64,000 nt of DNA from the NCBI RefSeq assembly GCF_016785095.1, contig NZ_JAEKJB010000008.1, positions 558,001 through 622,000 on the forward strand, given 5' to 3'. Positions within the stretch are counted from its first letter, which is position 1. Each line of letters opens with the position of its first letter. Of this stretch, positions 52,901 through 60,048 are shown in pieces. The position numbers were made by a program, and so were the translations under genes. The notes below the pieces were generated by a model. The model did no database searches, had not been told where the DNA came from, and worked only from the letters and a program-made list of their open reading frames with translations. This stretch comes from Alloalcanivorax marinus. Lineage in GTDB: Bacteria > Pseudomonadota > Gammaproteobacteria > Pseudomonadales > Alcanivoracaceae.

Positions 52901-53168
52901 GGCCGGTCTTGGAGATGGAACGCACCTCATCGACCTGGGGCAAGGCGTACATCACCGCCTCGATCGGGTAAGTAATCAACTGCTCCACTTCCTCGGCGGC
53001 CAGGCCTCGGGCCTCGGTGTTAACCTGCACCTGAACATTGGTCACATCCGGGAAAGCATCCAGCTTGAGGCTCGGCAACCGCCAGGCGGTAACGCCGACC
53101 AGCACCAGCAGGGCGAGCAGGACCAGAAGACGGTTGGCCACCGCCCAGTCCACGATTCGATTGAACAT
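49995..53168 (-). CDS. Heavy-metal RND efflux pump CzcA-like
   Basis: The 1057-residue RND protein has 12 helices in two halves and two large periplasmic loops. Helix 4 reads AIGMLVDGSVVMVEN near residue 405, whereas zinc-type CzcA has DFGIIIDGAVVIVEN: the first acidic residue is replaced by Ala, the second Asp and Glu are kept. The metal is therefore not clear (divalent or monovalent). It is the last gene of czcCBA, driven by proton-motive force with CzcB and CzcC. Confidence 0.93.
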   Translation of the reverse strand: MFNRIVDWAVANRLLVLLALLVLVGVTAWRLPSLKLDAFPDVTNVQVQVNTEARGLAAEEVEQLITYPIEAVMYALPQVDEVRSISKTGLSIVTVVFDEGTDIYFARQLVFERLQAAREDIPDGVGTPEMGPNTSGLGQVYQYLLTAEPGSGIDAMTLRSLNDWVVKLLLMPVGGVTDVLSYGGEVRQYQVNVNPTRLLAYDLTLSDVMDTIRANNRNAGGWYLDRGAEQMVIRGMGWVGHGRQGLEDIAAMPVKEVNGTLVRVGDLAEVGFGPEIRQGALTMTRRDADGDPEALGEVVAGIVLKRMGANTKATIDGIEARVARIEQALPEGVRFEPFYNQAGLVEKAVSTVVNALLLAFLFIVLVLALFLMNLRATLLVLLSIPLSIGVALLVMASLGMSANLMSLGGLAVAIGMLVDGSVVMVENIFKHLNRPDPRHPGTGAPPPGASAPEGIALRIKDAAQEVARPVFFAATIILVVFAPLFAFEGVEAKMFEPLAVSIMLAMAAAVVVALVVVPALASLMFRRPPRERENRPVAALERGYRRLLARARGARKAVIGGALGLLALVLATLPFVGTEFVPTLQEGTLALRVTLAPSSSLATSQEVGRKLERELMTFPEVTYALSRVGRAEIGGDPEPVSNVEIYIGLKPQDQWTSANSREDLQRQMLARLNRHPGLLFNFSQPIAMRVDELLSGVKAQLAIKLFGPDLAVLREKGEAINRVVGGVDGATDVQLEQIAGEAQLVVEPDRRALSRYGLSVDRVMELVSLGLGGASAGQVINGNERYDIQVRLAEDARANAERIRELRLETPDGAWVRLADVARVEQISGPPQISRDDVQRRVVVQANVSGRDLGSVVSDIRAAIDRDVELPAGYSVDIGGQYENQQRAQQRLLLVVPVAVALIALLLYFAFGSLAQALLILVNVPLALIGGILSLALSGQYLSVPSSVGFITLFGVAVLNGVVLVEAINARLRDGESVEQAVFEGAVSRLRPVLMTALTSMLGLIPMLLATGVGSEVQRPLAAVIVGGLLSATALTLLVLPALYPLFSRHKIRELQR

Positions 53169-53177
53169 GGTCGCTCC

Positions 53178-54320
53178 TCAGTGCTGGTGAACCTGGAAAC
53201 CGGATTTGGCCTGTTCGCCGGCCAGGAAGAAGGCGCCCCGGGTGACTACCCGGCTGCCCGGCTCAAGGCCGGTAATGCGCCGCCGGCCTTCGAGCTGATC
53301 GAGCACGGTGACTTCCATGGCCCGGTAACGGCCCGGCTCCTGCTCCACGAACACCTGCCAGTCACCGTCCGGACCACGGGTCAGGGCCTCCTCGGGCAAA
53401 GACAGGGTGTCGTCGGGCAACGGCAGTTGCAGGGCCACATCGGCGAACATGCCGGGATGCAGCAGATGATCCTGGTTGGGCACCGCCACGCGCACGCTCA
53501 GGGTACGCGTCACCGGGTCCAGCCGGTGGCCGGACTGAATCACCTCGCCGACCACCTCGGTGCCGTCCACGGACACCCGCGCCGGGGTGCCGGCCGGCAC
53601 GCTCAGGCCCGGCCGGGGCGGCAGCGCCGCTTCCGCCCACAGAGTCGACTCGTCCACCAGGGTCACCAGGGGCCGGCCGGCGGTGAGCCACTCGCCCTGC
53701 TGAAAGGCATCGGTAAGCACCAGCCCGTCATCCGGGGCACGCAGGGTATAAACGCCCTCTTCCGCCTCGCCTTTTTCCAGGGCCTCCAGATCGGCCTCGC
53801 CAAGGCCGTAACCCAGAGCCCGGGCGCGCAGGGTCTGGTAACGACCACGGGCGTCCAGATAACGCTGATTGCCCACGGTACGCCGGCCAAGCTGGCCCAC
53901 GCGGCGCCATTCATCGGCGGCGGTGGCCAGATCGCTTTGCAGCTCGGCCATCACCGGGCTGAACAGCGTGGCGATGGCGTCGCCTTTGTTCAGGTGGCGG
54001 CCCAAGGAAACGCGCCGCGCCAGCACCTGGGAGTCGATGCGCACCGGCACCACCCAGGTGCGGTACTGATTGCTGGTGATTTCCGCCGGCACGGTCAGCG
54101 CGCGTACCTGATCCGGACGCGCCCGCAGGGCTTCGACGCGCACATCGAGCATGGCGCGCTGGTTCTCGTCGAGGGTGATTTCCGCGGGATCGTGATCCTG
54201 TTCCCCGCCTGGCCCTGAGGCCGTGGCATGGTCGCGCTCATGGTCGTGGCCGTCGTCCTCGGCGGCGGCCAGGGGCGCCAGCCACAGGGCCAGCGCCAGA
54301 ATAGCGATAAGGTGTTTCAT
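53178..54320 (-). CDS. Heavy-metal efflux adaptor CzcB-like
   Basis: The 380-residue periplasmic membrane-fusion protein has a signal peptide (LALWLAPLAAAEDDGHDHER), a His/Asp-rich metal-binding start (DGHDHERDHAT), lipoyl, hairpin and beta-barrel domains (APDDGLVLTDAFQQGEWLTA) and the RKPITGLEPGS-type end (RRRITGLEPGSRVVTRGAFF). It links CzcA and CzcC. It ends nine bases before czcA and overlaps czcC by four bases. Confidence 0.92.
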   Translation of the reverse strand: MKHLIAILALALWLAPLAAAEDDGHDHERDHATASGPGGEQDHDPAEITLDENQRAMLDVRVEALRARPDQVRALTVPAEITSNQYRTWVVPVRIDSQVLARRVSLGRHLNKGDAIATLFSPVMAELQSDLATAADEWRRVGQLGRRTVGNQRYLDARGRYQTLRARALGYGLGEADLEALEKGEAEEGVYTLRAPDDGLVLTDAFQQGEWLTAGRPLVTLVDESTLWAEAALPPRPGLSVPAGTPARVSVDGTEVVGEVIQSGHRLDPVTRTLSVRVAVPNQDHLLHPGMFADVALQLPLPDDTLSLPEEALTRGPDGDWQVFVEQEPGRYRAMEVTVLDQLEGRRRITGLEPGSRVVTRGAFFLAGEQAKSGFQVHQH

Positions 54321-55618
54321 GGCGTGGTTCCTTGTTTGGTGACGGAAGCTTCGGTGACGGAAGCTTCGGTGACGGCAGGTTCGCCGGCGGGAGCCGGGGC
54401 ATCGGCGAGCCCCCGGAGCCAGCCGGAAAGGCCCGCGCTCTCATACAGCCAGTGCACCCAGGCCCGCTGCATGGCCTGGCGCAGCTCCACGCCGGCCTGA
54501 CGTGTTTGCAGCCGTTCATCCAGGGCGCGCAGATAGTCCTGGGTAGTGAGCTCGCCCTGGCGCCAGACCCGTTCCAGCAGGTCGCCGCTGTCGGCCAGGG
54601 GCGCGTCGGCCAGATGCCGCCACTGCCGCCAGCGCTGGCGGCGTTGCCGGTAGTCGGTGAGCGCGCCTTCCAGACGCGCCAGCAGGTCGTTGCGGGTCTT
54701 CTCCAGTAGCGCCCGGCGGCGCTCGGTACCGGCCAGGGCGGCCTGGTATTCCGGCGCGCCGGTGTTGAACAGCGGCAACGGCAGGGAGAAATCCAGGCCC
54801 CACAGGCTCTCGCCGCCTTCGCGGCCGGCCCGCAGGCCCAGGGTGGGATCGGTGTTTTTCTCCTTGCGGGCCAGGTCCGAGGCCCGTTCGGCCAGGCTCA
54901 GTTGCCGCTCCGCAAGGCGCAGGTCATAGCTGTAGGGCAAGCGCGCGCCGGCGTCCGGCTCGCCGGCCAGGGGCCGCCAGCGCTCGGCGTCCGGCAGCGG
55001 CCGGCCCGGGGCGGTCACCGCCAGGCGTTCACGTAGCACCACGGTGGCGGCGGTGGCGGCGCTTTCCGCCTCCGCCAGGGCCCGCTGCACCCGAGCCAGC
55101 GACAGGTAAGCCAGGCTGGCGTCCACCCGGCCCAGGTCGCCACTGCGCTCGCGGCGGCGCACCAGTTCGGTGAGCCTCCGCAGGCGCTGCTCCTGCTCCC
55201 GCGCCGCCGCCAGGCGAGCGCGGGCGGCGTCGAAATCGATCAGCGCCCGCAGGGCGTCGGCGGTCAGCCCGGCGGCGGCTTTCTCGCCACGGACCCGCGC
55301 CAGGTCCGCGGCCACCTCACCGACCCGGCCACCGACCCGGCCCTTGCCGGACCAATCCAGGGTCTGGCTGAGCCCCACGGTTCTGGTGGTCTCGGCACTG
55401 TTCTCGTAACCAATGTTCAGTTCAGGGTTGTAGAGCGGCTCGGCCAGGGCCCGGCTGTCCGCCAGGTCCGCGTCGAGACGCGCTTGGATCGCGCCACTGG
55501 CCGGCAGCTCGGCGAGCCGCCCCTGCAACCAGCGCGCCCAGTCCTGCTCGTTGGCGCTCGCCAGGGGCGCGCACAGCAGCAGAACCAGCCCCAGGGTATA
55601 CACCCGGAGTATGTTCAT
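54317..55618 (-). CDS. Outer membrane efflux protein CzcC-like
   Basis: The 433-residue TolC-family channel has a signal peptide (LGLVLLLCAPLASANE) and the two-repeat helical barrel (LYNPELNIGYENSAETTRTV and later YQAALAGTERRRALLEKTRN). It forms the outer part of the metal efflux complex. Its last 21 residues contain a 5-residue tandem repeat VTEAS from a 15-bp DNA repeat (54338-54367), which may vary in length among strains. ATG 55618 has AGGAGGC upstream. Confidence 0.92.
   Translation of the reverse strand: MNILRVYTLGLVLLLCAPLASANEQDWARWLQGRLAELPASGAIQARLDADLADSRALAEPLYNPELNIGYENSAETTRTVGLSQTLDWSGKGRVGGRVGEVAADLARVRGEKAAAGLTADALRALIDFDAARARLAAAREQEQRLRRLTELVRRRERSGDLGRVDASLAYLSLARVQRALAEAESAATAATVVLRERLAVTAPGRPLPDAERWRPLAGEPDAGARLPYSYDLRLAERQLSLAERASDLARKEKNTDPTLGLRAGREGGESLWGLDFSLPLPLFNTGAPEYQAALAGTERRRALLEKTRNDLLARLEGALTDYRQRRQRWRQWRHLADAPLADSGDLLERVWRQGELTTQDYLRALDERLQTRQAGVELRQAMQRAWVHWLYESAGLSGWLRGLADAPAPAGEPAVTEASVTEASVTKQGTTP
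54338..54367. repeat. Tandem repeat in the 3' end of czcC
   Basis: GGTGACGGAAGCTTC occurs twice in direct repeat (54338-54352 and 54353-54367), followed by a partial third copy. The unit is 15 bp, so changes in copy number keep the frame. Confidence 0.9.
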
Positions 55619-55693
55619 GGGATTGCCTCCTCGTTAACGGGATAACACGGGCGACGGGCCCGTGGTGAAACCGGGGAGCCGGAGCTCCGGAGG

Positions 55694-56005
55694 CTAGGCG
55701 ATGGGAGGGCGGTAAGGCTGGAAGGTGGGCGCCGGGGGCAGGGCCGGCACGCCGCTGTTGCGCGGTGCGGGCGCCAGCGGCACCGGTGCCGGAGCGACCG
55801 CCAGCGGCGACACGAAACCGTGGCACTGGCAGCAATGCGGCGACAGCTCGGTGGCGCCGCCGGCGGCGTGGGTATGTTCGTTCTGGCTCAGCACCGGGTC
55901 GCCGTCGTGGCTGATCATGTGCTCATGGACACCCACGTCCGCCACCAGCACATGGATGCTGGTAAGCGAGAGCAGCAGATAGACGAGCACGCGAAAACGG
56001 GGCAT
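55694..56005 (-). CDS. Small His/Cys-rich periplasmic protein (CzcI-like position)
   Basis: The 103-residue protein has a signal peptide (MPRFRVLVYLLLSLTSIHVL). A metal-ligand-rich middle follows (VHEHMISH and HTHAAGGATELSPHCCQCHG), then a Pro-rich tail (PLAVAPAPVPLAPAPRN). In Cupriavidus a similar small periplasmic protein, CzcI, precedes czcCBA and influences its regulation. Sequence likeness is loose; the placement 75 bases upstream of czcC on the same strand is the main reason for the call. The frame is open upstream but the signal-peptide start is the sensible one. Confidence 0.7.
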   Translation of the reverse strand: MPRFRVLVYLLLSLTSIHVLVADVGVHEHMISHDGDPVLSQNEHTHAAGGATELSPHCCQCHGFVSPLAVAPAPVPLAPAPRNSGVPALPPAPTFQPYRPPIA

Positions 56006-56268
56006 CCGGATCCAGGGCCAAACCGATTGAGGACCGGAGCAGTATAGGCAACCCCCGCGCGGCGGGCAAAACCCGCCGCCGGGGGGTACGACCGGTAGCA
56101 GTGGGGCGATGATTTGCATTGGCAGGACGCCAGGGTAGTAGTAACTTCGTAGTAATCGGTGATCTATCAGTGAGAATACGGTGATTTTCTGAGTTGCAGC
56201 GCTCATAATGGCACCGCTCCGGTTACAAAACAGCCAACACCACCGGATAAGAAGAAGGGGAAACCGCC

Positions 56269-56718
56269 ATGCACCGGATCATGGTCGTCGACGACGAAGA
56301 CTACATTCTGAAGGCTCTGCGCCGGGTGCTCGCCGACCGCGAGGACTGGGAGGTGGAGACCTATACCGATCCGAACCAGGCCCTTCGCCGGGCCCGCACC
56401 ACGGTATTCGACGCGGTGATCACCGACTACCGCATGCCGGATCTGGACGGCATCGAACTGCTCCAGGCCCTGCGCGAGATGCAGCCGGACACCATCCGTA
56501 TCCTGCTCACCGGCGTCATCGACATCGACACCCTGATGTCGGCGATCAACCAGGCCAGCGCGTTTCGCTTTATTCCCAAACCCTGGGAGGACGAGCACCT
56601 GATTCAGTGCATCGAGGAGGGCCTGAAATTCCGCGATGTCCTGCTGGAAAACAAGATTCTCGCCCAGACCGTGCGCGACCAGCGCGAAGCCCTGAAGAGC
56701 ATGGGCTACGACGGCTGA
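56269..56718 (+). CDS. Stand-alone response regulator receiver protein
   Basis: The 149-residue single receiver domain has Asp8/Asp9 (VVDDEDYILKAL), phosphorylation Asp52 (VITDYRMPDLDG), ILLTGVID and conserved Lys in FIPKPWEDEHL, the KPW pattern common in HD-GYP-linked receivers. A short helical tail (FRDVLLENKILAQTVRDQRE) follows and no output domain. The kinase gene follows after 29 bases, so they are partners. SD AAGGGG is about ten bases before the ATG. Confidence 0.9.
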   Translation: MHRIMVVDDEDYILKALRRVLADREDWEVETYTDPNQALRRARTTVFDAVITDYRMPDLDGIELLQALREMQPDTIRILLTGVIDIDTLMSAINQASAFRFIPKPWEDEHLIQCIEEGLKFRDVLLENKILAQTVRDQREALKSMGYDG

Positions 56719-56747
56719 TGACAACCACGCCGAGGGGGTAACGGCGC

Positions 56748-58208
56748 ATGGATCTGCTACAGGGGCTCGACGGGCCGTTCGCCAACATGGGCAGCCAGGG
56801 ATTGTTCCTGGTGTCGTCCACCCTGATCCTTCTGATCATCATCTTCTTTCTGTACAAAACCTACCGGGCATCCATGAACGTGGAGGCCAAGCTGGCGGAA
56901 TTCTCCTCACTCAGCCAGAGCAGCTTCGGCCGTAAACTGCGGCTGATCGAGGTAAACGCCAACGAATACAAACTCAACAAGAAGGTACTCGGCCCGCTGG
57001 CGCGCATCATCGACGAATACTGCGTGCTCACCACCGATACCCGGGGCCAGGTGACCTTCGCCAATGACAGCTTCCTGACCCTGAGCGGCTTTCACTTCCG
57101 CGATCTGATCGGCCACCACGAAAGCATTCATCACCCGCTCGACCACCCGGAGCTGAAAAACCATTTCATGCGCTGCGAGCAGGCCCGGCGCGGGGTCTGG
57201 AACGGCGAGGTGTGCTGTCGCAAGAAGAACGGCGATCTGTACTGGGTGAATATGTTCCTGTTCCCGCTCTCCTACATCACCGACGAGGACGACGGTTACA
57301 TCTACTTCGGCACCGACATCACCCAGATCAAGGCGCAGAACAGCGAGTTGATCCAGGCCGTGCGCGACAAGGATCAGAAGATCAACCAGGTCGAGTCCAT
57401 GCTGCTGCACTCGGAGAAAATGGCCTCCCTGGGCACCATCTCCGCGGGCATCGCCCATGAAATCAACAGCCCGATCGCCTTCGTATCGGCGAACCTGCGC
57501 CGCTGCGAGGAATACCTGGCGGGGCTGGCATCGGTGATTCAGGGTCTGCGCCGGCGCATCGACCCGGAGCGCTTCGAGCAGTTCATGCAGGCGGAGAAGA
57601 GCCTGAAGCTGAATGTGCGCTCCCTGGAGGTGGTGCTGCGCGACCACCCCGCCCTGATGCGCGAGACCGCCGAGGGCATCGAGCGCATCAAGAAAATCAT
57701 CAACGACCTCAAGCACTTCTCCTACAACAAACAGGAGGACTACGCACCGGTGGACGTGGCCGGCTGCGTGAACGTGGCGCTCAACCTGGCCGGCCATGAA
57801 CTGCGGCACCGGGTGCGCGTGAAACAAGCCATCGACCCGGAGCTGCCACGGGTGGTGGGTTCCGAGAGCCAGCTCTCCCAGGTGTTCATGAACCTGCTGG
57901 TGAACGCCGCCCAGGCGATCCCGGAAGAAGGCGAGATCGCCATCGAGGCCCACGCCGACGCCCACTGGTACCACCTGACGGTAACCGACAACGGCGTCGG
58001 CATCGCCGAGGACCAACTGGCGCAGATCTTCGAGCCATTCTTCACCACCAAACCGATCGGCAAGGGCACCGGCCTGGGGCTGTCCATTTCCCAGGACATC
58101 ATCCAACGCCATGGCGGCAACCTGAGCGCGCAAAGCACGCCCGGCGAGGGCACCCGCTTCCACATCCGCCTGCCACTGGCGGAACAGGGCAAGGCCCATG
58201 CCGCCTGA
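56748..58208 (+). CDS. PAS-domain sensor histidine kinase
   Basis: The 486-residue protein has one N-terminal helix (LFLVSSTLILLIIIFFLYKT), a coiled linker, a PAS domain (EYCVLTTDTRGQVTFANDSF to about residue 200) of the Aer-like kind with FHFRDLIGHHESIHHP, a HisKA domain with the acceptor His in GIAHEINSPIAFVSAN, and HATPase (NLLVNAAQAIPEEG, DNGVGIAEDQL, GKGTGLGLSIS). The FHxRDLIG/HHP phrase is typical of aerotaxis-type PAS. The next gene overlaps by 11 bases. Confidence 0.9.
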   Translation: MDLLQGLDGPFANMGSQGLFLVSSTLILLIIIFFLYKTYRASMNVEAKLAEFSSLSQSSFGRKLRLIEVNANEYKLNKKVLGPLARIIDEYCVLTTDTRGQVTFANDSFLTLSGFHFRDLIGHHESIHHPLDHPELKNHFMRCEQARRGVWNGEVCCRKKNGDLYWVNMFLFPLSYITDEDDGYIYFGTDITQIKAQNSELIQAVRDKDQKINQVESMLLHSEKMASLGTISAGIAHEINSPIAFVSANLRRCEEYLAGLASVIQGLRRRIDPERFEQFMQAEKSLKLNVRSLEVVLRDHPALMRETAEGIERIKKIINDLKHFSYNKQEDYAPVDVAGCVNVALNLAGHELRHRVRVKQAIDPELPRVVGSESQLSQVFMNLLVNAAQAIPEEGEIAIEAHADAHWYHLTVTDNGVGIAEDQLAQIFEPFFTTKPIGKGTGLGLSISQDIIQRHGGNLSAQSTPGEGTRFHIRLPLAEQGKAHAA

Positions 58209-58908
58209 GATTCGCTATTTCCTGCACGACGGCGACACGGACGCCATCCAGGTACGCCTGACGCTGTCACCGGAGCACCACGGCCTGGTGGTACCCGACG
58301 ACTATGAAGCACCTCCCTGGGCGCGCCTGGAACACTGCCAGTGCAGTCACTGCCCACTGGACCCGGCCCGCCACCGTGACTGCCCGATCGCCCGTAACCT
58401 GGCCTACACCCTGCCCCACCAGGACCTGGGGGAATCGTTCCGCGAGATCGACCTGCGGGTGGAGGATAGCCAACGCGAATATCGCACTCACACCACGGTG
58501 CAACGGGCCCTCAGTTCCCTGTTCGGGCTGGTGTGCGCGCTCAGCGACTGCCCGCATACCCGCTTCCTGCGTCCCATGGCCCTGTTTCACCTGCCGGTCA
58601 GCACGGAAACCGAAACCCTGGCGCGTACCGTGGGGTTCTATCTGCTGGGCCGCTATCTGGCCACCCGTTCCGGCGAGGAACGAACCCTTGATCTGGACGA
58701 CCTGAACCGGGCCTACCGCGATCTCGGTGAACTGAATCGCTGCTTCGTGCAGCGTTTCCGCCAGGGCGGTTCCGACGGCCCGATCAACGCCATGATCCTG
58801 CTGCATGTTCTCTCCCAGGACGTGAACTGGGAACTCAAGGACCAGCTCGACGCCCTGGCCAACCTGTTCACCGCCGCCACCGGCGACAGCGGCGGGCGAA
58901 TGCAGTAA
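58198..58908 (+). CDS. Cys-rich hypothetical protein linked to the two-component pair
   Basis: The 236-residue soluble protein has a cysteine cluster near residues 48-63 (CQCSHCPLDPARHRDCPIAR) that could bind a metal, followed by an all-helical C-terminal part (TVQRALSSLFGLVCALSDCP). I do not recognise the family. Its start overlaps the kinase end by 11 bases, so it is in the same operon and could be an accessory sensor or effector. Confidence 0.75.
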   Translation: MPPEIRYFLHDGDTDAIQVRLTLSPEHHGLVVPDDYEAPPWARLEHCQCSHCPLDPARHRDCPIARNLAYTLPHQDLGESFREIDLRVEDSQREYRTHTTVQRALSSLFGLVCALSDCPHTRFLRPMALFHLPVSTETETLARTVGFYLLGRYLATRSGEERTLDLDDLNRAYRDLGELNRCFVQRFRQGGSDGPINAMILLHVLSQDVNWELKDQLDALANLFTAATGDSGGRMQ

Positions 58909-58947
58909 CGTCCCGAGTCATCGTTTGACTCATACGGGACCATAACA

Positions 58948-59712
58948 ATGAAACTGAACAACGCCGTCGCCCTGATCACCGGCTCCTCTTCCGGCATCGG
59001 TGCCGCCACCGCGCGCCTGTTCGCGGAACAGGGCTGCCACGTGGTAATCAACTATAGCCGCAACGAGGACGGCGCCCGCGCCGTGGCCCGGGACTGCGAA
59101 GCTCAAGGCGTGCGCGCCCTGATCCACCAGGCCGACGTGGCCGACGATGCCCAGTGCCGTGCCCTGGTGGACGCCACCGTGGCCGAATTCGGCCGTCTCG
59201 ACGTGCTGGTCAACAACGCCGGCACCACTAAATTCTGCCCGCATCACGACCTGGACGGCCTCGACAAGGACGACTTCCTGCGCCTCTATGAAGTAAACAC
59301 GGTGGGCGCTTACCAGATGACCCGCGCCGCCACCCCGGCGCTGCGTGCCGCCGGCCTGGCCCACGTGGTCAACATGGCCTCCATCGCCGGGCTGGCCGGG
59401 GTCGGCAGTTCCATCGCCTATGCCGCGTCCAAGGGCGCCCTGCTGACCATGACCAAGTCGCTGGCGCGGGTGCTGGGTCCGGAGGTTCGGGTCAATGCCA
59501 TCTGCCCGGGCTTCGTGCAGGGCGAATGGCTGGAGAAGGGGCTGGGCTCGGAGGCCTACGGCAAGATGCTGGCGAAGACCAAGGCCGGCGCCGCGCTGCA
59601 CGACGCCGCCTCCCCGGAGACCGTGGCGCAAGCGGTGCTGGGCCTGGTGATCGGCGGCGACCTGAGCACCGGCGAGGCATTGCGCGTGGACGGCGGTGCC
59701 CATCTGAAATAG
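58948..59712 (+). CDS. Short-chain dehydrogenase/reductase
   Basis: The 254-residue Rossmann enzyme has the cofactor motif ITGSSSGIGAAT near residue 11, VNNAG (NNAGTTKF), catalytic Ser (NMASIAGLAG) and YAASK with Tyr/Lys near 157. An Arg-Asn start of strand 2 (YSRNEDGARAV) favours NADP(H). Reaction unknown; classical SDRs act on ketones and acyl-carrier 3-oxo groups. The start has a weak SD; it lies 39 bases after the Cys-rich gene and ends at a hairpin. Confidence 0.93.
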   Translation: MKLNNAVALITGSSSGIGAATARLFAEQGCHVVINYSRNEDGARAVARDCEAQGVRALIHQADVADDAQCRALVDATVAEFGRLDVLVNNAGTTKFCPHHDLDGLDKDDFLRLYEVNTVGAYQMTRAATPALRAAGLAHVVNMASIAGLAGVGSSIAYAASKGALLTMTKSLARVLGPEVRVNAICPGFVQGEWLEKGLGSEAYGKMLAKTKAGAALHDAASPETVAQAVLGLVIGGDLSTGEALRVDGGAHLK

Positions 59713-59717
59713 GCGCC

Positions 59718-59749
59718 GGCCCGGGCGTCAGCGGTGGGGCGCCCGGGCC
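59718..59749. terminator. Hairpin between converging genes
   Basis: GGCCCGGGCG / CGCCCGGGCC is a perfect 10-bp stem with a 12-base loop. It follows the SDR stop by five bases and overlaps the 3' end of the DUF3325 gene, without a T-run. Confidence 0.45.
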
Positions 59750-60048
59750 AGCAGAACCGCCAGCCAGCGAGGACGCCAGGCCAGCATCAGGGCCACCGCC
59801 AGCGCGGCGGCGGCCAGCACCATCACCCACACCAGCGACGCCATGGTGGCGTGATCCACTTTCAGGCACAGCAGCAACGCGCTGAGAAGCGCCAGTGCCG
59901 CCATGGCGCGTAGCCGCCGGGCGGTGAAAACACCGCGCGACGCGGCCCCCCGTACCTGTTTCCAATGCACGTTCAGAGCCAGCGCCAGCCAGCCCATACC
60001 GATCAAACACAGCAACGCCGCCAGCGACAAAAGCAGGGCCTCAGGCAT
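59728..60048 (-). CDS. DUF3325 domain small membrane protein
   Basis: The 106-residue protein has three transmembrane helices and resembles DUF3325 proteins that accompany PepSY and TonB-receptor genes of iron uptake. Features visible are LLSLAALLCLIGMGWLALAL and HATMASLVWVMVLAAAALAV. It overlaps the PepSY gene by eight bases. Function unknown; probably helps an inner-membrane step of siderophore use. Confidence 0.85.
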   Translation of the reverse strand: MPEALLLSLAALLCLIGMGWLALALNVHWKQVRGAASRGVFTARRLRAMAALALLSALLLCLKVDHATMASLVWVMVLAAAALAVALMLAWRPRWLAVLLARAPHR

